A stretch of DNA of 7,625 bases. Origin: Candidatus Thalassarchaeaceae archaeon. GTDB taxonomy: Archaea > Thermoplasmatota > Poseidoniia > Poseidoniales > Thalassarchaeaceae. The notes under the pieces are model-generated. The model was not told the origin of the DNA and searched no databases. It worked only from the letters and a program-made list of their open reading frames with translations. The DNA is taken from NCBI GenBank assembly GCA_013330385.1, contig DUIL01000006.1, positions 1 through 7,625 on the forward strand, in the 5' to 3' direction. A program made the position numbers and the translations under genes. The number at the start of each line of letters is the position of its first letter. Position 1 is the first letter of the stretch. Below, in pieces: positions 1 through 5,536 of the stretch.

Positions 1-10
1 ATCACCTCCT
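1..10 (+). rRNA. 3' end of 16S rRNA gene (partial, cut by left edge)
   Basis: The window opens with ATCACCTCCT, the near-universal 3' terminus of prokaryotic 16S rRNA carrying the anti-Shine-Dalgarno CCUCC. Only ten bases are visible, so the call rests on this motif and its position at the edge, followed at once by non-coding sequence with a hairpin. No tRNA-Ala, 23S or 5S sequence follows; a protein gene begins at 184. That fits archaea whose 16S and 23S genes are unlinked, such as Thermoplasmatota. A chance match of ten bases is possible but unlikely at the exact edge. Confidence 0.72.
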
Positions 11-37
11 AAGAAACTCGGAAAACCCGGGGGGGCG

Positions 38-53
38 GGGTGCTTCGGCACCC
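38..53 (+). terminator. UUCG-capped hairpin downstream of 16S
   Basis: A perfect 6-bp stem (GGGTGC/GCACCC) closes a TTCG tetraloop, an exceptionally stable RNA hairpin. It lies about 28 bases beyond the apparent 16S terminus and is followed by pyrimidine-rich sequence including CCTTTTC (63-69). It could mark the 3' end of the rRNA transcript or serve in 3' processing. Archaeal termination depends mainly on oligo-T, so the hairpin's role is inferred. Confidence 0.5.
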
Positions 54-124
54 TGCTCTTCCACCTTTTCTACAACAATTATTATCTCGATTCCAGCGAG
101 AGCCAGGTTAGAATAAAGGCAGAG

Positions 125-140
125 TTTAGGCTGCCCTAAA
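125..140. promoter_or_regulatory. metal-repressor-like operator, copy 1
   Basis: TTTAGGCTGCCCTAAA has perfect 6-bp arms (7 bp with the flanking G124 and C141) around a 4-bp centre. The half-site pattern TTAGG/CCTAA resembles binding sites of DtxR/IdeR/MntR-family iron and manganese repressors. It sits just upstream of the TATA-like element at 142-149, where bound protein would obstruct TFB/TBP. Two further copies lie at 168-183 and 2391-2406. The repressor's identity is inferred; none is encoded here. Confidence 0.75.
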
Positions 141-141
141 C

Positions 142-149
142 TTTACATA
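142..149 (+). promoter_or_regulatory. probable TATA element for the transferrin-like gene
   Basis: TTTACATA is the best TATA-like stretch before the start codon at 184. Its centre lies near 145, so a start site about 25-27 bases downstream would fall near 171 inside the second palindrome and give a leader of roughly a dozen bases. The element is bracketed by two operator copies, an arrangement expected to give tight repression. The TATA match is imperfect. Confidence 0.45.
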
Positions 150-167
150 CCTATCTTCAACCGGAAG

Positions 168-183
168 TTTAGGGCGACCTAAA
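168..183. promoter_or_regulatory. metal-repressor-like operator, copy 2
   Basis: TTTAGGGCGACCTAAA has the same perfect 6-bp arms as the copy at 125-140 with a different 4-bp centre (GCGA). Conserved arms with a varying centre suggest a dimeric regulator. The site ends at the base before the ATG at 184, so it overlaps the predicted transcription start and could also mask the 5' end of a near-leaderless mRNA. Confidence 0.75.
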
Positions 184-2289
184 ATGAAGAGCAGAGCACT
201 AGCAGGAATAATGACAATACTAATGATTTCATGTATATTTTCGGGATGTACGGGGAATGATGACGACGATGGTACGGTTGGTGAACTTGTTATCGCCTTT
301 GAGGTTCAAGCAGACTATGACAACATAGATGCGAACCCTCAAGTTCTTGCCGACTACTTATCCGAGAAGTTGAATTATGATGTTTCGATATACAGTGTAG
401 ATTCAGAAGGTGCTATGATTGAGGCTCTTAGATTTGGTAATGCTGACATTGCTATTATGGATGGAGGAGCAGCCTGGGTTGGATGGCAACAATATGACTT
501 AGAAGTACTTGGTGCTGATCAGAAGGGAGATGGAAGAACATACTACGACGCACACGCATGGGTCCGTGCAGATAGCGAAATGGCCATGGCTCATCTCGAT
601 GACAACCCCTATACTGATCCATTTGCCTTACTCTCTGGCAAGACTTCCTGCCACACCGGTTGGTTGAAGTCAGCTGGTATGCTAATGCCTATGGGTTTCT
701 TGATAGGTCACGGTTATGCAAATGTTATCGGTGATCCGAATGATGTTGAAACACTAAGGAATACAATTTATGGATTCTTTAATGAAAATGCATCAATACC
801 CGATTCTGGCACACCTTACTACGGATACGGAGGTGCTGTGAAGTGCTTGTCTGACGGTACAGGTGACGTGGCTTTCGCAAAGGATAGCACTGTCGATTCT
901 TACTGCAATAATGAAATTGCAACCGAGAACGAAGAATGGTGTCTTGAGATGAATCAATATGTTGCTCTTCCTGCGTTTGGAAAATCACCCAGTCACCCTT
1001 TTATGTACAATCCTGAATTTATGGATTCAAATGTTCTGGAGATTGTCAGAGATGCTCTTGTAGGTATGAGTGATGATTCCGATGCATCCTTAATATTGGA
1101 AAATGTCCTAAACACACCTGGAATAACTTCTACTAATGCAGAAGAACACTTGGGTAGTTATTCATCAATGATATCAAACATTCCTGGTATCTCTGCCTAT
1201 TACACAAACAAGTACGACCTCAATGAGACGGCTACTCCAACTATTGACACAGTCAGGATAGCATTTGAGGTCAAGGCTGATTACGAAAACATAGATGAAA
1301 ACCCTCAGATCTTAGCTGATTATCTTGCTGAGAAACTAGGAGTTGAGGTCGAACTTTACAGTGTTGACTCCGAAGGGGCAATAATTGAGGCTCTTCGTTT
1401 TGGACACGCTGATATTGCACTAATGGATGGAGGTGCGGCTTGGGTCGGATGGAAAGAGTACGGTCTAGCTGCAATGGCTGCTGATCAGAAATCTGATGGA
1501 AGGACATACTACGAGGCACACGCTTGGGTAAGGGCTGATAGTGAGATGGCAGCAGCCCACTTCGATGATGACCCTTCAACTGATCCATTTTCTCTACTCG
1601 AGGGAAAGACATCTTGTCATACAGGTTGGTTAAAGTCAGCAGGAATGCTACTTCCAATGGGATATCTAATTGGAAATGGATATGCTAGCGTTGTTGGAGA
1701 TCAAGAGGATGTGGGTTCTCTTAGAGATACTATTCACAACTTCTTCAGCGAGGACTCATCGATTCCTGAATCAGGTACACCATACTATGGGTACGGTGGT
1801 GCGGTGAAGTGTCTCTCTGATGGGACTGGAGATGTAGCTTTTGCAAAGGATAGCACAGTTGATTCGTATTGTAACAACGAGGTGGCATCTGACAATGAGG
1901 AATGGTGTCTAGAGATTGATCAGTATGTTGCGCTTCCTGCATTTGGCCAGGCCCCTAGTCATCCTGTGATGTACAATCCATCTATGTTAGATGTACAAAC
2001 CAGGACTGCAATTTTGAATGCTCTTATGTCTTTGAATTATGAAACGTATGTAGAAAATTACTCTGCTATGGGAGGACCCTATACTGGATGCTACGATATT
2101 ACTACGCACATCATCAATGAAACCGCGCCGAAGAACACTTGTGGTTCCGAAATAATGGCTAATATTCTGAATACCCCTGGACTTGTAAGAGTCACATCCC
2201 AAGATCATCTAGGTAGTTATTCAGACTTGATTGCGAATATTCCAGGGATTTCCACTTACTTCGGAGAAAAGTTCGAAATCGCGGAATAA
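184..2289 (+). CDS. bilobal transferrin-like iron-binding lipoprotein
   Basis: This 701-residue protein has a lipoprotein signal peptide (lipobox FSGC, Cys22), an acidic linker, and two tandem lobes (residues 36-340 and 358-693). It would probably be annotated as a PhnD-like phosphonate-binding protein, but the motifs are those of transferrin: MDGG (D93, D415), RTYY (Y120-121, Y442-443), SCHTGWLKSAG (156-165, 478-487), YYGYGGAVKCL (Y215, Y537), GDVAFAKDST, and PSH (H271, H593). These align with human transferrin D63, Y95, Y188, H249 and anion-site T120. C156/C221 and C478/C543 match disulfide C118-C194. The anion-site Arg124 is Lys in both lobes. Length equals that of vertebrate bilobal transferrins. 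Two metal-type operators lie upstream and ABC transporter genes follow, so I infer Fe(III) capture at the outer face of the membrane. The ATG abuts operator copy 2. The family call is strong; iron binding is inferred from conserved ligands. Confidence 0.88.
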   Translation: MKSRALAGIMTILMISCIFSGCTGNDDDDGTVGELVIAFEVQADYDNIDANPQVLADYLSEKLNYDVSIYSVDSEGAMIEALRFGNADIAIMDGGAAWVGWQQYDLEVLGADQKGDGRTYYDAHAWVRADSEMAMAHLDDNPYTDPFALLSGKTSCHTGWLKSAGMLMPMGFLIGHGYANVIGDPNDVETLRNTIYGFFNENASIPDSGTPYYGYGGAVKCLSDGTGDVAFAKDSTVDSYCNNEIATENEEWCLEMNQYVALPAFGKSPSHPFMYNPEFMDSNVLEIVRDALVGMSDDSDASLILENVLNTPGITSTNAEEHLGSYSSMISNIPGISAYYTNKYDLNETATPTIDTVRIAFEVKADYENIDENPQILADYLAEKLGVEVELYSVDSEGAIIEALRFGHADIALMDGGAAWVGWKEYGLAAMAADQKSDGRTYYEAHAWVRADSEMAAAHFDDDPSTDPFSLLEGKTSCHTGWLKSAGMLLPMGYLIGNGYASVVGDQEDVGSLRDTIHNFFSEDSSIPESGTPYYGYGGAVKCLSDGTGDVAFAKDSTVDSYCNNEVASDNEEWCLEIDQYVALPAFGQAPSHPVMYNPSMLDVQTRTAILNALMSLNYETYVENYSAMGGPYTGCYDITTHIINETAPKNTCGSEIMANILNTPGLVRVTSQDHLGSYSDLIANIPGISTYFGEKFEIAE
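289..1014 (+). repeat. first lobe repeat unit within the transferrin-like gene
   Basis: Residues 36-277 align without gaps to residues 358-599 of the same protein, with about 189 of 242 identical by hand count (78%). The offset is exactly 322 codons for every ligand motif. Codons differ at many synonymous positions (for example around the DGGAAWVGW motif), so the duplication is not fresh and both copies have been under protein-level selection. Confidence 0.9.
1255..1980 (+). repeat. second lobe repeat unit within the transferrin-like gene
   Basis: This is the partner of the unit at 289-1014. It keeps every candidate iron ligand and both core cysteines. Beyond this unit, lobe 2 carries about 31 extra residues (roughly 617-653, with C636 and C653) before the shared LNTPG...HLGSYS...NIPGIS tail seen in both lobes. 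Confidence 0.9.
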
Positions 2290-2299
2290 TAATTCAAAA

Positions 2300-2378
2300 G
2301 TTGGCGGGGGGCCAAATTGCCACATCAAAAGACTCTGGATTCTAACAAGAGTTCCTTAGTAAAATTCCCCCCGCCAAC
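2300..2378 (+). terminator. long inverted repeat between transferrin-like gene and ABC genes
   Basis: GTTGGCGGGGGG (2300-2311) and CCCCCCGCCAAC (2367-2378) are perfect 12-base complements, so RNA here can form a very stable stem ten bases after the stop codon. The 55-base loop holds a smaller stem (ACTCT 2332-2336 with AGAGT 2348-2352). It lies between the binding-protein gene and a separate operator/promoter, so it probably ends or protects the first transcript. No long T-run follows; mRNA 3' stabilisation is as likely as termination. Confidence 0.6.
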
Positions 2379-2390
2379 ACCAAATATGTG

Positions 2391-2406
2391 TTTAGGCTCC
2401 CCTAAA
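2391..2406. promoter_or_regulatory. metal-repressor-like operator, copy 3, before the ABC genes
   Basis: TTTAGGCTCCCCTAAA has the same arms as the two copies upstream of 184. An AAATATG stretch (2382-2388) just upstream is a plausible TATA element, placing this site between TATA and the likely transcription start. It implies that the ATPase-permease pair has its own promoter under the same regulator as the binding protein. Confidence 0.72.
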
Positions 2407-2418
2407 ATAAGCACAGCA

Positions 2419-2428
2419 GAGGGGGGAG
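2419..2428 (+). promoter_or_regulatory. ribosome binding site that supports a TTG start
   Basis: The purine tract GAGGGGGGAG ends four bases before TTG at 2433 and can pair with the CCTCC of the 16S tail seen at the left edge. In this frame a stop lies at 2403-2405 and no ATG or GTG follows before residue 33, inside the core fold, so this tract fixes TTG as the start codon. Confidence 0.65.
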
Positions 2429-2432
2429 TTAC

Positions 2433-3155
2433 TTGTCTGAAGAATTGAGTAACCAATCTCCTTTAGTTAGGCTAAATGATGTCGTGATTGGTTACAATCC
2501 CGAATCACCTTTAGTTACAATTCCTCAAATGAATATTTACCCCGGAGAGATCGTAGCTATAGCAGGTCCATCTGGAGTAGGCAAAACTACACTTCTTCGA
2601 ACGATTGCAGGATTAGTTAGGCCACTTTCTGGTGTTGTAGAAGTTTGTGGCAAGAGTAGTTCCGACAAACTCCCAAGAGGGGAGGTAGGATATATTCCTC
2701 AGCGTCTTGGTCTAGTCAGGCATGCCAGTGTAATGCACAATGTAATGCTAGGCGCAAATGCTGGGCACAAGTCCTCTTGGGAATTATTACCTTCATCTAC
2801 AGCAAAGAAACACGCATTGGAAGCAATTTCTTCAATGGGATTAGATGAAAAGATTAGAGAGCCAATTAGGAGACTTTCAGGAGGCCAACAAAGAAGAGTA
2901 GCAACTGCTAGAACTCTTGCTCAATCTCCATTACTAATTATGGCGGATGAGTTTCTTAGCGAATTGGATGAGGGGACAATGGCGATGGTTCTTGATGTAG
3001 TCACCGAATATGTCCGAGAAAGTGGTGGTGCTCTAATTGTAGTAGAACATGACATTTCTCGAGCGAAGTCTATGGCAGATCGGATGTTAGTCATAGATGA
3101 TGGACGAGTGAACCCATTCATTACTGAAATTACTTCAATGGAGGTCAAGTTATGA
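2433..3155 (+). CDS. ABC transporter ATPase, PhnC-type, probable iron importer subunit
   Basis: This 240-residue protein is a complete ABC nucleotide-binding domain that would power import from the cytoplasmic face. Visible motifs in order are Walker A GPSGVGKT (45-52), Q-loop Q90, signature LSGGQQ (148-153), Walker B LLIMADE (167-173), D-loop SELD (176-179) and switch His206 in VVEHD. Size and sequence style match PhnC/phosphonate-type and polar amino-acid ATPases. The TTG start is supported by the purine tract at 2419-2428. The gene overlaps the permease by four bases (ATGA at 3152-3155), which suggests translational coupling. Family membership alone would suggest phosphonate import. The upstream transferrin-like protein and shared metal-type operator make iron the better inference, so I give no phn symbol. 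Confidence 0.87.
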   Translation: MSEELSNQSPLVRLNDVVIGYNPESPLVTIPQMNIYPGEIVAIAGPSGVGKTTLLRTIAGLVRPLSGVVEVCGKSSSDKLPRGEVGYIPQRLGLVRHASVMHNVMLGANAGHKSSWELLPSSTAKKHALEAISSMGLDEKIREPIRRLSGGQQRRVATARTLAQSPLLIMADEFLSELDEGTMAMVLDVVTEYVRESGGALIVVEHDISRAKSMADRMLVIDDGRVNPFITEITSMEVKL

Positions 3156-4042
3156 TATCCGGTCACCAAAGGATAATAATTGCCCTTTCTTCGATATTTG
3201 TATTCTCTATTTTTGTCCTTGATGGGATGGTAGATGATTGGGGGCGTCTTTCTGGGAGTATGGCAAATCTTGTAATTTTCATAGAAGAATCTCTGTGGCC
3301 ACCTGATTGGAGTGTTATAGAGCCTCGGGCATATCCTGTATGTACTGCTTATCCTCTCTTTGATTTCACCTGTTCTACTGCTTGGATTGGAATGATTGAG
3401 ACGATAAAGATAGCATTTGTATCCACAGTATTTGGAATGATAATATCTCTTCCATTCTCTCTTTTAGCGGCTAGAAATCTAAACCCATCCTGGGTTAGTT
3501 ATCCAGCGAGATTTATTCTAGCCGCATCTAGAAGTTTACCAAGCCTCATTTGGGCTATTTTCTTTGTAATCTTAATTGGCTTCGGACCATTGTCAGGTGT
3601 TCTCGCAATGACTGTCTACACTGTTGGATACTTAGGTAAACTTCAGTACGAAGCGATTGAAGGAATGAACAACAATCCACTCGATGCCGCTAATGTAATG
3701 GGCTTATCTAAAACCGAAATTGCATTCGGTGTCGTCATTCCTGAATCGGCGAATAGTCTAATATCTCAGGCAATATTCATGTTTGAATACAATTTTAGGC
3801 ACGGTACGGTAATTGGAATTGTAGGTGCTGGTGGCATTGGATATTACATCAATCTCTATCTAAAATTCCTTCAATATGACAAAGTGATTGCGTATTTGAT
3901 AATAATTTTCATTGTTGTTTTGTTAATTGATATGATTTCGATATATGCGCGTTCTTTCTTTAATGAACAGGGCGATACCTCGAAACCCTCGTGGCTCAAT
4001 GTATTCCTCCCTGAAGTATTATTGTCTCGAATGAGAAAATAA
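3152..4042 (+). CDS. ABC transporter permease, PhnE-type, probable iron importer subunit
   Basis: This 296-residue integral membrane protein is the transmembrane subunit partnering the ATPase at 2433-3155. There is an N-terminal membrane segment (about 8-27), an outer loop with C64 and C74, and a BPD_transp_1-type core with segments near 83-105, 121-143, 147-163 and 245-265. The EAA-like coupling loop lies at 167-190 (EAIEGMNNNP...LSKTEI), followed by the PhnE-like stretch IGIVGAGGIG (221-230). SRSLPSLIWA and GFGPLSGVLA are also characteristic of PhnE. A single permease gene implies a homodimeric pore. The start codon overlaps the ATPase stop. The substrate is inferred from the adjacent transferrin-like gene; phosphonate or phosphate cannot be excluded from this subunit alone. 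Confidence 0.86.
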   Translation: MISGHQRIIIALSSIFVFSIFVLDGMVDDWGRLSGSMANLVIFIEESLWPPDWSVIEPRAYPVCTAYPLFDFTCSTAWIGMIETIKIAFVSTVFGMIISLPFSLLAARNLNPSWVSYPARFILAASRSLPSLIWAIFFVILIGFGPLSGVLAMTVYTVGYLGKLQYEAIEGMNNNPLDAANVMGLSKTEIAFGVVIPESANSLISQAIFMFEYNFRHGTVIGIVGAGGIGYYINLYLKFLQYDKVIAYLIIIFIVVLLIDMISIYARSFFNEQGDTSKPSWLNVFLPEVLLSRMRK

Positions 4043-4081
4043 TTGTAAATCTCAATTTCGATTTTGAAAGAGGTCGATGGA

Positions 4082-4198
4082 ATGTGGACTGAATCCTATA
4101 TTGGCACCACTGGGACTATGATAGTTGGATTTGGTAAAGATTTGAATGATGATTTGTTAATTTCTGATTGGAATGGAGACATTATCCATCTTTCTTAG
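4082..4198 (+). CDS. possible 38-residue small protein, unrecognised
   Basis: An ORF from ATG 4082 to TAG 4196-4198 encodes 38 residues beginning MWTESYIGTTG and ending DWNGDIIHLS. A GAGGT tract (4070-4074) seven bases upstream could serve as a ribosome binding site, and the gene would lie 39 bases after the permease stop. There is no signal peptide, membrane segment or motif I recognise. The frame is open from 4049, so it could also be the remnant of a longer gene. An ORF this short may be chance. Confidence 0.25.
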   Translation: MWTESYIGTTGTMIVGFGKDLNDDLLISDWNGDIIHLS

Positions 4199-4228
4199 AG
4201 AAGTGGTTTAGAAAAACAGTATTTCACT

Positions 4229-4248
4229 CAGTGTTGCAAAATACACTG
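4229..4248. promoter_or_regulatory. inverted repeat upstream of the amino-acid transporter promoter
   Basis: CAGTGT (4229-4234) and ACACTG (4243-4248) form perfect 6-base arms with an 8-base spacer. A TGCAAAA direct repeat (4235-4241 and 4247-4253) overlaps it with a 12-base period. The element lies about 20 bases upstream of the TATA palindrome at 4269-4278, a position suited to an activator or repressor of the transporter. The regulator is unknown and a chance repeat is possible. Confidence 0.35.
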
Positions 4249-4268
4249 CAAAAAAGCAAACTACCGAA

Positions 4269-4278
4269 GGTATATACC
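4269..4278 (+). promoter_or_regulatory. palindromic TATA box of the amino-acid binding-protein gene
   Basis: GGTATATACC contains a strong archaeal TATA core (TATATA, 4271-4276). Its centre lies about 28 bases before the ATG at 4302, which would put the transcription start at or within a few bases of the start codon. No purine-rich ribosome binding tract precedes that ATG, consistent with a leaderless mRNA. Confidence 0.65.
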
Positions 4279-4301
4279 TGATACACTTCCTAAGTTACGT
4301 T

Positions 4302-5501
4302 ATGCGTGCACTGCTCGCTACAACAATGATGCTGTTAATGATGACTGCGGCCCTAGCGGGCTGTGCTGGATCTGACGTCACCCAAGAAGACGTAGATGCA
4401 GCGTATGAAGATGGAAGAGCTGCTGGAATTGCAGAAGCAACACCAGTGAGTACACTTGACACGATCGTCACTCGGGGATCAATGAAGTGTGGAGTAAAGG
4501 AGTCCCAGTATGGTATGGGATACCTTGACTCAGCAACTGGCGTTCGCTCTGGTCTAGACATTTCTTACTGCCGAGCTGTTGCTGCAGCTCTTGGACTTGA
4601 CCCAGACACAGATGTAGAGTATATCCCTGCATCAGGTTCTGACAGATTCGAGAAGCTTGCTGCTGGAACAATCGACGTTCTAATCCGTACCACAACCTGG
4701 ACAACCAGCCGTGATGCAGACTTGAATGCTGATTTCGCTGGAATGAACTTCTTCGATGGACAGGGAATCCTAGTCCGTGAAGACAAGTTTGCTGCTGCAG
4801 ATGCTGGTAACTCCGCATCTGGCCTAGATGGAGCCAACATCTGTGTGGGAATCGGTACAACTACCGAGGGTAACATGCAAGACTGGTTCTCCTCAAGGAA
4901 CATTGCGTTCACCTCAATTCCTGTAGCTGACGCTGCTGAGGCAACTGCTAAGTTCATCAGTGCAGAGTGTGATGCTTTCACTGGTGATATGTCTGCTATG
5001 GTCGCAAAGAAGTGGCAATTAGATAATGATGGAACTGTAGGTTCTGATATCTGGATTGCTTCTGAGCTAATGTCCAAGGAACCTCTTGGCGCAGCAACCC
5101 GTGACATGGATTCAGACTTCAAGGACGTAGTCGCTTGGGTCTGGTATGGAATGGTAACTGCTGAGGAGATGGGTGTAACCGCTGCAAACGCAGCTGCATC
5201 AGCTGATGCTGCATGTGCTCTGAACGAGGGCGGTTCCACAACTGACCCAGGAATGTGCAGACTTCTAACTGAGAACCTAGGACTAGGAACCGCAACCAAC
5301 CCACTTGATGGAAATTGGATGCAGGCTGTTCTAGATGCTGCTGGTAACTACGGTGAGGCATACGACGACGCATTCTGCGACGGCACCTATGATGGTGTTA
5401 GTGGCTCGGATGCAATGTCCGGCTGTCTTATCTCGCGCGCTGGTACCCTAAACGCTCTCGTCTCTGAGGGCGGTATCCAGTACGCACCTGCAATGCGCTG
5501 A
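4302..5501 (+). CDS. aapJ: polar L-amino-acid ABC transporter substrate-binding lipoprotein (AapJ/BztA type)
   Basis: This 399-residue protein captures polar amino acids outside the membrane for an ABC importer. A signal peptide ends in lipobox LAGC (Cys21), followed by an acidic Ala-rich linker (22-50). The binding fold resembles AapJ/BztA: TLDTIVTRGSMKCGV (51-65), SGLDISYCRAVAAALG (83-98), a central run around RTTTWTTSRDADL (129-141), DFAGMNFFDGQG (144-155), GTTTEGNMQDWF (185-196), ECDAFTGDMSA (222-232), and the C-terminal TLNALVSEGGIQYAPAMR (382-399), close to the family's usual ending. Pair C181/C223 looks family-typical; C306/C319 and C359/C375 may be extra disulfides. The TATA box at 4269-4278 suggests leaderless transcription. 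The hairpin downstream would favour high expression relative to the permease at 5611. Exact amino-acid specificity cannot be read from the sequence. Confidence 0.9.
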   Translation: MRALLATTMMLLMMTAALAGCAGSDVTQEDVDAAYEDGRAAGIAEATPVSTLDTIVTRGSMKCGVKESQYGMGYLDSATGVRSGLDISYCRAVAAALGLDPDTDVEYIPASGSDRFEKLAAGTIDVLIRTTTWTTSRDADLNADFAGMNFFDGQGILVREDKFAAADAGNSASGLDGANICVGIGTTTEGNMQDWFSSRNIAFTSIPVADAAEATAKFISAECDAFTGDMSAMVAKKWQLDNDGTVGSDIWIASELMSKEPLGAATRDMDSDFKDVVAWVWYGMVTAEEMGVTAANAAASADAACALNEGGSTTDPGMCRLLTENLGLGTATNPLDGNWMQAVLDAAGNYGEAYDDAFCDGTYDGVSGSDAMSGCLISRAGTLNALVSEGGIQYAPAMR

Positions 5502-5536
5502 TTACTAATTAAACAGTAATCAACGGATTTACACAA

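Noticed and set aside
1271..1657. Open - strand frame opposite lobe 2 of the transferrin-like gene, with a similar one at 779-988 opposite lobe 1.
   Set aside because: Their translations are His/Gln/Leu/Arg-rich and resemble antisense of the conserved lobe sequence. The coding + strand explains the base composition.
289..1980. Whether the 726-bp tandem similarity is an assembly artefact or mobile repeat.
   Set aside because: The copies differ at many synonymous and some amino-acid positions, and lobe 2 has a unique insertion, so this is a diverged gene-internal duplication.
184..2289. Reading the first gene as a plain phosphonate/phosphate-binding protein (PhnD).
   Set aside because: The neighbouring ABC genes are PhnC/PhnE-like, but the gene's own motifs follow transferrin, including four ligand equivalents, the anion-site Thr and the first disulfide in each lobe. 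The upstream operators are metal-type.
4565..5299. Long open frame on the - strand (244 codons) opposite the amino-acid binding protein.
   Set aside because: It lies wholly inside a clear AapJ-type gene on the + strand, and its translation is low-complexity Ser/Ala-rich with no recognisable domain. It is a codon-bias shadow.
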